Shown: one piece after another, positions 28,529 to 36,575 of the stretch
Layout: every line of letters begins with the position of its first letter
Position numbering within the stretch: position 1 is the stretch's first letter
Origin: an uncultured Pelagibacteraceae bacterium
GTDB taxonomy: Bacteria; Pseudomonadota; Alphaproteobacteria; Pelagibacterales; Pelagibacteraceae
DNA: 64,000 bases
Direction: 5' to 3'
NCBI GenBank assembly: GCA_902634305.1
Contig: CACPJJ010000005.1
Span: 1 to 64,000, forward strand
Notes under the pieces: model-generated
The model's input: the letters and a program-made list of their open reading frames with translations, nothing else
Databases searched by the model: none
What the model was told of the DNA's origin: nothing
Translations under genes and position numbers: made by a program

Positions 28529-28565
28529 TTAACGAGCCTATTAAAAAATAGGCTCGTTAATTTTT
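28529..28565 (+). terminator. Terminator-like hairpin between binding protein and permease
   Basis: Bases 28529-28542 and 28547-28560 form a 14-bp stem (TTAACGAGCCTATT) with an AAAA loop, followed by TTTTT. This is a canonical intrinsic terminator on the plus strand, located 12 nt after the binding-protein stop and about 10 nt before the permease ATG. Partial read-through would give high binding-protein and lower permease levels. The A-run on the other side is not in a useful orientation for minus-strand genes. Confidence 0.8.
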
Positions 28566-28574
28566 AGGAATTTA

Positions 28575-29459
28575 ATGGAATTTTTTACTAAGTTTCCTGT
28601 TATGGAACGTTCGGCACTTGCTGAATTCAGAAAAAGTATCGATTTTGCTTTTAGAGATTTTTCCAGAGCATACGGTGATGGTATAGAATCATTTTTTGAT
28701 CCATTATTATATTTTTTAGTATGGTTAGAAAAATTGATGATGAATTCTCCATGGCCAATAATCATAGGTATAATTTGTGGTTTGGCCTGGATGGCATCAA
28801 AAAGTTGGAAACTTGTTTTAGGTGCAGCAATATCTTTCTTTTTAATAGGTTACTTTGGAATGTGGAAAGATTGTATGGCTACAGTCGCAATCATAACTGT
28901 ATGTGTAATCATATGTATGACTGTAGGAATACCAATGGGTGTTATAATGGCTCGTTCTAATAGGGCTGAAAGAACAATATTACCCGTTTTAGATATGATG
29001 CAAACAATTCCAAGTTTCGTTTATTTAATTCCAATACTTATGTTGCTTGGTATTGGTAAAGTTCCTGGTTTAATAGCTATTTGTATATATGCAGTTCCAC
29101 CTATAATAAGGTTAACAAACTTAGGTATAAGAGAAGTAGATAAAGAAACAATAGAAGCAAGTGAAGCCTTTGGTGCAACAAAATTACAAAAATTAAGAAC
29201 CGTACAAATACCTTTGGCTCTTCCAACTGTATTTGCTGGTGTTAATCAAACAATTATGATGGCTTTAGCAATGGTTGTTATTGCTTCTATGATTGGAGTA
29301 AAAGGTTTGGGAGTGCCTATTTTAAGAGCAGTTTTAAACCAATATTTAGCTCTAGGATTGTTTAACGGATTAGCGATAGTGGCTTTAGCGATAATTTTTG
29401 ATAGGGCTGCTCAAGAATATGGTCGAAGAATACAAAAGCATAGAGGAATAAAAAGATAA
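28575..29459 (+). CDS. Glycine betaine-type ABC transporter permease (ProW/OpuAB)
   Basis: 294 residues. An N-terminal amphipathic region is followed by about six helices and the EAA-type loop EASEAFGATKLQKLRTVQIP (about 196-215), as in ProW. It forms the channel for the adjacent binding protein. No ATPase gene follows; instead a MetF-like gene comes next after 63 nt. The ATPase must be encoded elsewhere, perhaps the ProV-like protein at 60.3-61.3 kb, though that has its own permease. Confidence 0.85.
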   Translation: MEFFTKFPVMERSALAEFRKSIDFAFRDFSRAYGDGIESFFDPLLYFLVWLEKLMMNSPWPIIIGIICGLAWMASKSWKLVLGAAISFFLIGYFGMWKDCMATVAIITVCVIICMTVGIPMGVIMARSNRAERTILPVLDMMQTIPSFVYLIPILMLLGIGKVPGLIAICIYAVPPIIRLTNLGIREVDKETIEASEAFGATKLQKLRTVQIPLALPTVFAGVNQTIMMALAMVVIASMIGVKGLGVPILRAVLNQYLALGLFNGLAIVALAIIFDRAAQEYGRRIQKHRGIKR

Positions 29460-29522
29460 CCTGAACAATTTGTCTCTTCGATTTTTATAGACAGTCTTTT
29501 TAAAATAAATAAATATCCCTGA

Positions 29523-30251
29523 ATGAATTTTTCTTTAGAAATTGGGCCTAAAACTGACTTAGATACTTTGCCAGCATTAAAGGATGTATATATAACTATG
29601 CTACCTGGTGGTGATTATAAAGAAACCTCAGAACAAGCTGCTAAATTAGTCAAAAAAGGCTTCAATCCAATACCCCATTTTCCAGCTAGATCTATTGAAA
29701 ATGAAGAGCAACTAAAAGATTTTGTAAATAGATGTAAAAATGAGGGTGTGAAGCAAGCTTTAGTTATAGGCGGCAGCAGAGACCCTATTGGAAAATTTGA
29801 TAGCTCAATTCAACTATTGGAGACAGGATATTTTGAAAAGATGAAGATAGGAATCGCTGGACATCCAGAGGGGAGTCCTGATATATCCGATTCAAAATTA
29901 AAAGAAGCTATGAAAGATAAAAAGCCTTATGCGGACTATATAGTGACTCAATGGTTATTAGATCCTCAATTAATTGTAGACTTTATTTCTAAACAAACAG
30001 TACCAGTTCATGTTGGAATTACTGGACCACTAAAAATAACTAGCTTAATTAAGTTTGCTAATATTGTAGGTGCAAAAAATTCCATAAACTTTCTTAAATC
30101 TAATTTTAGTAAGGCGTTAGATTTATTGAAACCTAAAGACCCAAATGACTTAATTGGGAAAGTTAAATCGCATACAGATTTCTTCCACATTTATACATTC
30201 GGCGGCTTGAAGGAAACTAACAAGTGGTTGATGGAGAACAAATATGTCTAA
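29523..30251 (+). CDS. Short methylenetetrahydrofolate reductase-like protein
   Basis: 242 residues of the MTHFR TIM-barrel family, about 50 shorter than usual MetF. Recognisable blocks are FNPIPHFPARSI, ALVIGGSRDP, IGIAGHPEGSP and YIVTQWLLD. It overlaps the downstream GcvT-like gene by 8 nt. In Sphingobium the THF-dependent O-demethylase gene ligM is grouped with metF, so here it may oxidise methyl-THF produced by the neighbouring enzyme to methylene-THF. It could also have become specialised for another folate reaction. Confidence 0.75.
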   Translation: MNFSLEIGPKTDLDTLPALKDVYITMLPGGDYKETSEQAAKLVKKGFNPIPHFPARSIENEEQLKDFVNRCKNEGVKQALVIGGSRDPIGKFDSSIQLLETGYFEKMKIGIAGHPEGSPDISDSKLKEAMKDKKPYADYIVTQWLLDPQLIVDFISKQTVPVHVGITGPLKITSLIKFANIVGAKNSINFLKSNFSKALDLLKPKDPNDLIGKVKSHTDFFHIYTFGGLKETNKWLMENKYV

Positions 30252-31602
30252 TGAATTTGACTATACAAAACTAAAACATGTAACTTCAGTTGATCAATCT
30301 GATCGGGAAGTTCCGTATAACTTAAGACAAAGTGGTCCTACTAAAGTTGAAATGTTAATTTCGACAAGAGTAAGAAAATCACCTTACTGGCATTTATCAA
30401 TGCAGGCAGGTTGTTGGAGAGCAACAGTTTATAATCGAATTTACCATCCAAGAGGATATGTAAAACCTGAAGATGGTGGAGCGATGGTAGAGTATGATGC
30501 AATTGTTAATCATGTAACAATGTGGAACGTTGCTGTTGAAAGACAAATTAGAGTTAAAGGTCCGGATGCAGAAAAATTCACTGATTACGTAATAACTAGA
30601 GATGCAACAAAAATTTCTCCTATGAGAGCAAGATATGTAATTTTATGTAATGCTTACGGTGGAGTTTTAAATGATCCAATTCTTCTTAGAATTTCAAAAG
30701 ATGAATTTTGGTTTTCATTATCAGACTCTGATATTGGAATGTATCTTCAAGGTGTTAATCATGATGGAAGGTTTAATTGCACAGTTGAAGAAATTGATGC
30801 TTGCCCAGTACAAATTCAAGGCCCAAAATCAAAAGCTCTAATGAGTGATTTACTTGGAGATCAAGTTGATCTGGACAACATGCCTTTCTATGGTCTGGCT
30901 GAGGTTAAAGTTGCTGGAAGAAGTTGTGTTATTTCACAATCTGGTTTCTCTGGAGAAGCTGGATATGAAATATATTTAAGAAATGCAACGTTATATGCTG
31001 ACGATATGTGGAATGCAGTCCTTGAAGCTGGAAAAAAACATAATTTAATGGTTATTGCTCCAGCTCACCATAGAAGAATACAAGCAGGAATTCTATCGTG
31101 GGGACAAGACATGGATCAACAACATAATCCGTTTCAGTGTAATCTTGGTTATCAAGTTTCATTATCAGGAAAAGGTGAATGGGATAAAAAAACTGATTAT
31201 GTAGGTAAAGAAGCTTTAGAAAAAATGGGCGCTGAAATTAAAGCAGGAAAAAAACCTTATAAACTTCAATTAGTTGGTCTTGAATTAGGAGGAAAACCTA
31301 TTGAAGAATATGCACCAGATTTTTGGTTAATTTCAAATGCTGATGGTGGAGATCCGGTAGGATTTATTACATCACCCTGGTATCACCCTGAAAAAAAACA
31401 AAACATTGCAATGGGATATGTTCCATTTGATGGAACTCTTAATGCTAATGGTTTTCCAAAGGGTAAGGTTGGAACTAAATATAAAGTTCATTTACCTGCC
31501 AAATATTCAGAAACACCTGGTACACCTGTTGATGCAGTTGTAGTTGATATACCATTTAAAGAATCTTTTAACGCAAATACTAGAGAAGTTGTTAAAGGTT
31601 AA
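30244..31602 (+). CDS. GcvT/DmdA/LigM-like tetrahydrofolate-dependent methyltransferase
   Basis: 452 residues. The folate-binding GcvT fold is visible in WNVAVERQIRVKGPDAEKF, NDPILLRISKDEFWFSLSDSD, VQIQGPKS and SGFSGEAGYEIYLRN. The N-terminal half resembles DMSP demethylase DmdA, but the protein is about 80 residues longer than DmdA (about 369) and closer in size to LigM-type O-demethylases. Likely reaction: transfer of a methyl group from an S-, N- or O-methyl substrate to THF. It overlaps MetF by 8 nt and lies downstream of a betaine-type importer, so an imported methylated osmolyte is the probable substrate. Confidence 0.75.
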   Translation: MSNEFDYTKLKHVTSVDQSDREVPYNLRQSGPTKVEMLISTRVRKSPYWHLSMQAGCWRATVYNRIYHPRGYVKPEDGGAMVEYDAIVNHVTMWNVAVERQIRVKGPDAEKFTDYVITRDATKISPMRARYVILCNAYGGVLNDPILLRISKDEFWFSLSDSDIGMYLQGVNHDGRFNCTVEEIDACPVQIQGPKSKALMSDLLGDQVDLDNMPFYGLAEVKVAGRSCVISQSGFSGEAGYEIYLRNATLYADDMWNAVLEAGKKHNLMVIAPAHHRRIQAGILSWGQDMDQQHNPFQCNLGYQVSLSGKGEWDKKTDYVGKEALEKMGAEIKAGKKPYKLQLVGLELGGKPIEEYAPDFWLISNADGGDPVGFITSPWYHPEKKQNIAMGYVPFDGTLNANGFPKGKVGTKYKVHLPAKYSETPGTPVDAVVVDIPFKESFNANTREVVKG

Positions 31603-31610
31603 TATTTTTT

Positions 31611-31637
31611 ATAGGGGAAATGATTAATTTCCCCTAT
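31611..31637 (+). terminator. Hairpin after the GcvT-like gene
   Basis: Bases 31611-31621 (ATAGGGGAAAT) pair with 31627-31637 around a GATTA loop, an 11-bp stem. It follows the methyltransferase stop by 8 nt. The 3' side reads ATTCAATTT, not a true T-run, so it may be a weak terminator or an mRNA end-stabilising element before the Yip1-like gene. Confidence 0.5.
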
Positions 31638-31651
31638 ATTCAATTTAAGAA

Positions 31652-32197
31652 ATGTTTGCACAATTTTTAAGTATTGTATTTAGCTCAATAAAACTAGATA
31701 AAAATTTATATAGCAATAGTAAATTTTTTGGTGAAGCTGGAATATATTTCGCTGGGTTAATAATGATTTTGGATGGAATCGCTGGAGCTGTCGCCGCAAA
31801 TTCGATAGTTAAAACATCCATAGGTATTTCTGGTTTAACTGCAATTTTAACATGGTTGATTTGGGCAATTTTTATTTATGTTGTTGGAGTTAAATTATTT
31901 TCTGACAAAGAAACAAAAGTAACATTTAAAAAAATACTTGTTGCTGTAGGATATGCCCATGCTCCTGGCTTAATAAGGTTTTTTGCTGTAACACCTGAAT
32001 TTGTTATTCCTATAATATTTTTGACTCAGTTCTGGATTTTTGCTTCACTAATAATCGCTACTAAACAAGTCCTAAATTTAAAATCTAGCTTTAAAGCTTT
32101 TGGAATAGTTTTTTTATCTTTTTTAATTATAGCATTTTTATCTATCTCATTTGTAATGAGTAGAATGGATGCTTTACCTATAAGTAATATAAGTTAA
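31652..32197 (+). CDS. Yip1-domain-like integral membrane protein
   Basis: 181 residues with about five hydrophobic helices. The pattern (a soluble start FSSIKLDKNLYSN, then helices with FKKILVAVGYAHAPGLIRFF) resembles the bacterial Yip1 domain family. It is probably in the inner membrane with no catalytic motif. It is the last gene of the plus-strand set and converges with the four-cysteine mini-gene, whose end overlaps its stop by 4 nt. Function unknown. Confidence 0.65.
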   Translation: MFAQFLSIVFSSIKLDKNLYSNSKFFGEAGIYFAGLIMILDGIAGAVAANSIVKTSIGISGLTAILTWLIWAIFIYVVGVKLFSDKETKVTFKKILVAVGYAHAPGLIRFFAVTPEFVIPIIFLTQFWIFASLIIATKQVLNLKSSFKAFGIVFLSFLIIAFLSISFVMSRMDALPISNIS

Positions 32198-32355
32198 ATT
32201 GGAAATAAAGTTTTTGATATTCTACAAGACTTACATAGTTTAAATCCGGTAAGAATTAAATTTTCAGTTACACTATTATCTATTTTTTTGCATTCGTCAC
32301 AAATATTATCTAGCTCTTTTTCGATTATTTTATTTTTATCAATATCTTCAATCAT
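32194..32355 (-). CDS. Four-cysteine (zinc-ribbon-like) small protein
   Basis: 53 codons, ATG at 32355, TAA at 32194. The motif is CDEC at residues 19-22 and CKSC at 41-44, a Cx2C-x18-Cx2C arrangement suited to binding one Zn2+ or an Fe-S cluster. The start lies inside the last codons of the DUF3726 gene (8-nt overlap), implying coupled translation, and the end overlaps the convergent Yip1-like gene by 4 nt. It is below usual gene-caller size limits. Its function may be linked to the DUF3726 operon. Confidence 0.65.
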   Translation of the reverse strand: MIEDIDKNKIIEKELDNICDECKKIDNSVTENLILTGFKLCKSCRISKTLFPI

Positions 32356-32959
32356 TATCAGTTAGTCCTGCCCCTGCTCCGCTTATTTTTAATGATTCAG
32401 TTTCTTCAACAAAAGTATCTTCGGATAATTTATAAAGTTCTTTCCATTCGCTTTCATTAAATGAGTTACTATTTTCTATAAAACTAATATTTATTGTATT
32501 ACAAACTTCTAAAATTTCATTTTTTAAATAGTTTGAGTAAATAGATTGATTGAGATTTAGTAAAAATTCTTTTTCTTCAATTTTTAAAAAAATTCTTTTA
32601 CCTATCATTTCTGATGCTCTGCTAACAAAAGGTAAAAATAATAGTGGAAAAGCAACATTAGATATTTGAATATTAGTTTTTTTGTCTAATAAATTTACTT
32701 GATCAATAAAGTTAACTCCTAATGTAATCGGGCAAAAAGGATATTTATTTGTATTATTAGTATCAGAGATTAATGTTACTTTTTGAAATTGTTTTTCTTT
32801 ATAGTCTTTTAAAAATTGATTTAAATTTTTTATACCTGGTAATCCAAACAATTCTAGTAATCTCATATTTTTTCCCACTTCTTCAGCAATGCCCCATGAA
32901 AAGCCAGCTCCTTTAGCTGCTCTTTTTGATGTCGTATCTATTTCACTTAAAGTTTTCAT
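32348..32959 (-). CDS. DUF3726 family protein
   Basis: 203 residues. The N-terminus SEIDTTSKRAAKGAGFSWGIAEEVGKNMRLLE, split here only to name it, is the conserved start of DUF3726 proteins (KRAAKGAGFSWGIAEE). No signal peptide or membrane segment is evident. It shares one base with the end of the 552-residue gene and overlaps the four-cysteine gene by 8 nt. DUF3726 members occur in marine alphaproteobacteria near M19 peptidase homologues, as here, but no function is established to my knowledge. Confidence 0.65.
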   Translation of the reverse strand: MKTLSEIDTTSKRAAKGAGFSWGIAEEVGKNMRLLELFGLPGIKNLNQFLKDYKEKQFQKVTLISDTNNTNKYPFCPITLGVNFIDQVNLLDKKTNIQISNVAFPLLFLPFVSRASEMIGKRIFLKIEEKEFLLNLNQSIYSNYLKNEILEVCNTINISFIENSNSFNESEWKELYKLSEDTFVEETESLKISGAGAGLTDND

Positions 32960-34617
32960 TAGTTTAAAGAATTATAAACCCAATAATCATTAAATTTTTT
33001 TAATTCGTTAGGTAGTGGTGCTCCTTGAAACATAGATATTCTTAGCCACTTATCTGATTTAGGATCAAACTTAACTGCTCCAAAAAATGACAGTTTTAGT
33101 CTTAACATATCTATGGGCATCAAATTGGATCCTATGGTATTATCTTGAATTTCTGAGTAAGGAAATTTTTCTGATATAAATGCTCTTCTTACAACATGTC
33201 TAAGGTCATTATTTTCCATTAAGAATCTACAAATGTTTAAACTATTTTTTTGATTTGAAATTCTTTCATAAAGTTTTTTAATATCCCTTGCTATGGCCAA
33301 AGGTTGTTCTAAATCAGATCCTTGATCGTTATATCTTTTTGCTAATCTTGGTTCTTCTTTGTTTTTAGAAATAAACCAAAAATTTTCATTACTTTCTTTT
33401 TTGCTGAAATCAATTTTTAAAATATCAGAATATTTTTCTTCTAAAATATTTCTCAGATCTAATACGGTTCTATCCCCCGGTATATTAAAAAATTTTTCTT
33501 CCTCAGAACTCATTTCATGAATTAGAGGGTTAACAATAGAGTCATATGGTTCTAGCATCATTGAAACAATGTACTCAGAACATTCCAAATCTAGATTTTC
33601 CTCTACCCATAAATAAAGTTTATTAAAACTAAATTCTTCATGAACATTAAAAATTTCTATAAAATTTAATAATTTGTTTAGATCGGTTATTAATTGTTTT
33701 ATTTTATTTTTTTGAAATTCACTTTCTGTATTCCAAGAAGTTATATTTTTTAAAGATTTTTTTAAACATTCAGTAAAAATATCAAAATCTTCTTTTTTTA
33801 CACTTTTTATTTCTCGAACTTTTTTTAAAGCTTTTTCTCTTGCAAGTATCCAATTATTTAAAAGTGTTGGGTGGTTAACAATAAATGGTGCCATTCCGAG
33901 ACCTGTTGAATTACCAATGCCTAAATTTCTAGAAATTTCCTTATCTAATTCTACAAAATTTTTTGGGTTTTTGTGACTTGCTATATGATTAACTTGATCA
34001 AAAGTAAATTGTCTAACTAAATAAACTAACATCATCTCCAATCTAAAAGGGCCACAAATTTCTTCTCTATTTTTAATTCTAAATCTGTCAGCTAATCCAA
34101 ACTTTCCCGATCCATAGACAGCTGTAGTTCTGTATAAGTAACCAACTTTTGATAAAAATACTTTGTCAGGTTGTCTGCCCTTTGAAAGGCTATCTACAAC
34201 ATGCTCAAAAGCTCTAACTGATTTATTTGCCCTTGATAGCGTTAGTTCCTTATATGAAAGTCTACCAACTTCTTGCTTGGGAACATTTAATTCTAATCTT
34301 TCAATGTCTTTTTTTGTAGGAATCCCATCGTGTAGAACAAATGCTGCATCCCATTTTGTTGCTATTACCCTGTCTGATCTTTCTTCGTTACTTATTTTAT
34401 TTGCAAAGCAGACCAATGAATAAATCCTATTTTTTTTTGAAAATGAATAAACTGCTCTTCCATATCCATTTTCATCTAAATCAAATAAATTTCTGTTATA
34501 TTCCCAATCTTTAAATTCTTTTAAAAATGATCTTAAAAAAGATAATTTTGATTGATGAAAAGATCCAAGTCTTGACAATTTCATAATAACTTTTGGATCT
34601 CTTAATTCTATTCTCAT
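32959..34617 (-). CDS. Conserved protein of unknown function (552 residues)
   Basis: I do not recognise this family. It is a soluble, charged, largely helical protein without signal peptide. The N-terminal third looks most conserved (RLGSFHQSKLSFLR, NGYGRAVYSF, DRVIATKWDAAFVLHDG, GYLYRTTAVYGSGKFGLADR, RLEMMLVYLVRQF). There are many basic and aromatic residues but no nucleotide-binding or metal signature I can name. It lies 2 nt after the M19 gene and overlaps DUF3726 by 1 nt, so the three proteins probably act together. Confidence 0.6.
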   Translation of the reverse strand: MRIELRDPKVIMKLSRLGSFHQSKLSFLRSFLKEFKDWEYNRNLFDLDENGYGRAVYSFSKKNRIYSLVCFANKISNEERSDRVIATKWDAAFVLHDGIPTKKDIERLELNVPKQEVGRLSYKELTLSRANKSVRAFEHVVDSLSKGRQPDKVFLSKVGYLYRTTAVYGSGKFGLADRFRIKNREEICGPFRLEMMLVYLVRQFTFDQVNHIASHKNPKNFVELDKEISRNLGIGNSTGLGMAPFIVNHPTLLNNWILAREKALKKVREIKSVKKEDFDIFTECLKKSLKNITSWNTESEFQKNKIKQLITDLNKLLNFIEIFNVHEEFSFNKLYLWVEENLDLECSEYIVSMMLEPYDSIVNPLIHEMSSEEEKFFNIPGDRTVLDLRNILEEKYSDILKIDFSKKESNENFWFISKNKEEPRLAKRYNDQGSDLEQPLAIARDIKKLYERISNQKNSLNICRFLMENNDLRHVVRRAFISEKFPYSEIQDNTIGSNLMPIDMLRLKLSFFGAVKFDPKSDKWLRISMFQGAPLPNELKKFNDYWVYNSLN

Positions 34618-34619
34618 TT

Positions 34620-35585
34620 TTAAATATTTTTATAAAAATTATACCAATTATTTCCTAAAATTCCTTCCACTTCTCCTTGGTTAAATCCAGTTTTTTTTAA
34701 ACCACTTTCTAAATTTTTAAATCCCCTTGCATCTTCAAACCAAGCAGGTTGTTTTGGAAAACCGGCTTTATTTTTTGATCCTTCTCCATAATTTTTTGTC
34801 TTTGTCCAAGTGCCATTTCTCATCCACTCAACTACTGTGTCGGGTTGCTTTAAACACAAATCCGATCCTATACCTATGTTCTTTACTCCTATTAATTCAG
34901 CAGTTTTTGCTGTCATTTCACAAAAGTTTTCTAAATTACAATTTGTTCCATCTTTAAGATGATGAGGATACAGCGAAAGTCCGATCATTCCTCCACTTTT
35001 TGCTAAAGTTTTTAATAAATCATTAGATTTGTTTCTTATTGCTTTATGCCAAAATAATGGATTAGCATGAGTTATTGCAATTGGTTTTTCACTTATTTCT
35101 ATTGCATCAAATGTACTTTTTTCTGCAGAATGAGACATGTCAATCACAATGCCTACTCTATTCATTTCTTTAATAACTTCTTTTCCAAAATTAGTTACCC
35201 CGCTATCAATTTTTTCATAACAGCCTGTAGCTAGTAGAGATTGATTGTTATAGGTAAGCTGCATAAACTTACATCCTAGTTGATGTACTTTTTCAATTAA
35301 ATTTATGTCATCTTCAATTGGTGAGCAATTTTGAAAACCAAAAAATATAGCAGTTTTTTTTTGTTCTTTAGCTTTTTCTATATCTTTATAATTTTTACCA
35401 TGAAAAATTAAATCAGAGTTGTCTTTAAAATGTTTATTCCATTCATCTACTCTTTTTAATAATTCATCGTAATCTTCATGATAAACTATAGTAACATGAA
35501 CAGCATCTAATTCTGCCTCTCTATTAATTTCAAAAATTTCTCTAGACCAGTTACAATATTGCAAATTATCGATTTTATAATTCAT
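34620..35585 (-). CDS. M19 (membrane dipeptidase) family homologue lacking the N-terminal HxD
   Basis: 321 residues. The TIM-barrel of renal dipeptidases is clear: FGFQNCSPIEDD, MQLTYNNQSLLATGCYE, IDMSHSAEKST, ITHANPLF, IGIGSDL. The first metal motif of true dipeptidases (HxD in DGHxD) reads IDNLQYCNW, so two ligands are missing. As I recall, the Pseudomonas aeruginosa homologue beside dgcAB (dimethylglycine use) shares this DxLxxxxWxRE start, which points to a role in quaternary-amine breakdown. Substrate and activity are unproved. First gene of a four-gene minus unit. Confidence 0.75.
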   Translation of the reverse strand: MNYKIDNLQYCNWSREIFEINREAELDAVHVTIVYHEDYDELLKRVDEWNKHFKDNSDLIFHGKNYKDIEKAKEQKKTAIFFGFQNCSPIEDDINLIEKVHQLGCKFMQLTYNNQSLLATGCYEKIDSGVTNFGKEVIKEMNRVGIVIDMSHSAEKSTFDAIEISEKPIAITHANPLFWHKAIRNKSNDLLKTLAKSGGMIGLSLYPHHLKDGTNCNLENFCEMTAKTAELIGVKNIGIGSDLCLKQPDTVVEWMRNGTWTKTKNYGEGSKNKAGFPKQPAWFEDARGFKNLESGLKKTGFNQGEVEGILGNNWYNFYKNI

Positions 35586-35599
35586 TTTTAATTTAAAGA

Positions 35600-35968
35600 T
35601 TAGATACCTTTTTTTATAAGGTTATATATATCACTTTTATTATACAATCCTATCTCACGAACTAATTCTTTGTTATCTTTATAAACAACAATAGTTGTCC
35701 AATAATCAATCTTTAGTAATTTCGCAATGTCTTTATTTTTTGTTTGTTCAAAATTCATAAAAATAATGTTTTCAAAGTCCTTTTTTGCTTTTTCCAGTAT
35801 AGGTTTCTGTTTTGCGCATGTGCTACAAGATTTGTTCCAAGAATGAATAACAACTATTTTTCCATTATTTTGAGCAAATTTAAATTTTTCGATGTTAAAA
35901 TTTGTCTCATACTCACCTGCAAAAGAACTCGTGGAAATTAACAGTATAAAAAAAGCCAATATTTTCAT
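35600..35968 (-). CDS. Secreted thioredoxin-like protein
   Basis: About 122 residues from the ATG at 35968, chosen because it begins a clean signal peptide (MKILAFFILLISTSSFA); a frame from 35986 adds six residues. The thioredoxin fold is indicated by IVVIHSWNKSCSTCAKQKP, with the redox pair in CSTC, and WTTIVVYKDN containing the cis-Pro region without an obvious Pro. It should act in the periplasm in thiol exchange. It lies 15 nt upstream of the M19 gene, so it may belong to the same transcript. Confidence 0.7.
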   Translation of the reverse strand: MKILAFFILLISTSSFAGEYETNFNIEKFKFAQNNGKIVVIHSWNKSCSTCAKQKPILEKAKKDFENIIFMNFEQTKNKDIAKLLKIDYWTTIVVYKDNKELVREIGLYNKSDIYNLIKKGI

Positions 35969-36054
35969 TATAATTCTAAATAACATATTTTTATTTTATT
36001 TTCACTCACATTACTAATTTTATTGAAAAAGTTAATTTAATTTGAAATAAGTTA

Positions 36055-36570
36055 ATGACTGTTCATTTATTAAGTCTTATGCAATCAAAAAAAATACATA
36101 AAGTTTCTATTGTTATGGGAAGCCAATCAGATTTTAAAACAATGAAGCTGTGTCAAAAAGTCTTTAAAATTTTAAAAGTAAAATTTGAAACAAAAATTAT
36201 TTCAGCTCACAGAACGCCTAATCGTATGTATGATTACGCAAAAAGAGCAGAAAAAAACAAGATTTCAGTAATTATAGCTGGTGCGGGAGGTTCTGCTCAT
36301 TTACCTGGTATGATTGCATCTCTTACTACTATACCAGTTATTGGTGTTCCAATTGAAAGTAAGAAATTAAAAGGTTTAGATAGTTTATTATCTATCGCTC
36401 AAATGCCTAAAGGCATACCAGTTGGTACTGTTGCCATAGGTGAAGATGGAGCAATTAATGCTGCATTATTAGCAGCATCTATAATTTCTTTGAGCGATGA
36501 AAAATTAAAAATAAATCTAAATAAGTGGCGTATCAAACAAAGCTCTTCGGTAAAAAAAAAACCAAAATAA
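36055..36570 (+). CDS. purE: N5-carboxyaminoimidazole ribonucleotide mutase
   Basis: 171 residues. VSIVMGSQSDFKTMKLC and IISAHRTPNRMYDYAK are the conserved class I PurE active-site blocks, with IAGAGGSAHLPGM the third. It converts N5-CAIR to CAIR in purine synthesis. PurK, which makes N5-CAIR, is encoded next. The true start may be the Met at codon 9, since the family usually begins close to the VSIVMGS strand. The ATG at 36055 leads a divergent 86-bp region shared with the thioredoxin-like gene. Confidence 0.93.
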   Translation: MTVHLLSLMQSKKIHKVSIVMGSQSDFKTMKLCQKVFKILKVKFETKIISAHRTPNRMYDYAKRAEKNKISVIIAGAGGSAHLPGMIASLTTIPVIGVPIESKKLKGLDSLLSIAQMPKGIPVGTVAIGEDGAINAALLAASIISLSDEKLKINLNKWRIKQSSSVKKKPK

Positions 36571-36575
36571 AATTA

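Noticed and set aside
30244-31602. DmdA (DMSP demethylase) itself
   Set aside because: Shared blocks exist, but the protein is about 80 residues longer than DmdA and other regions differ, so only a family-level call is made.
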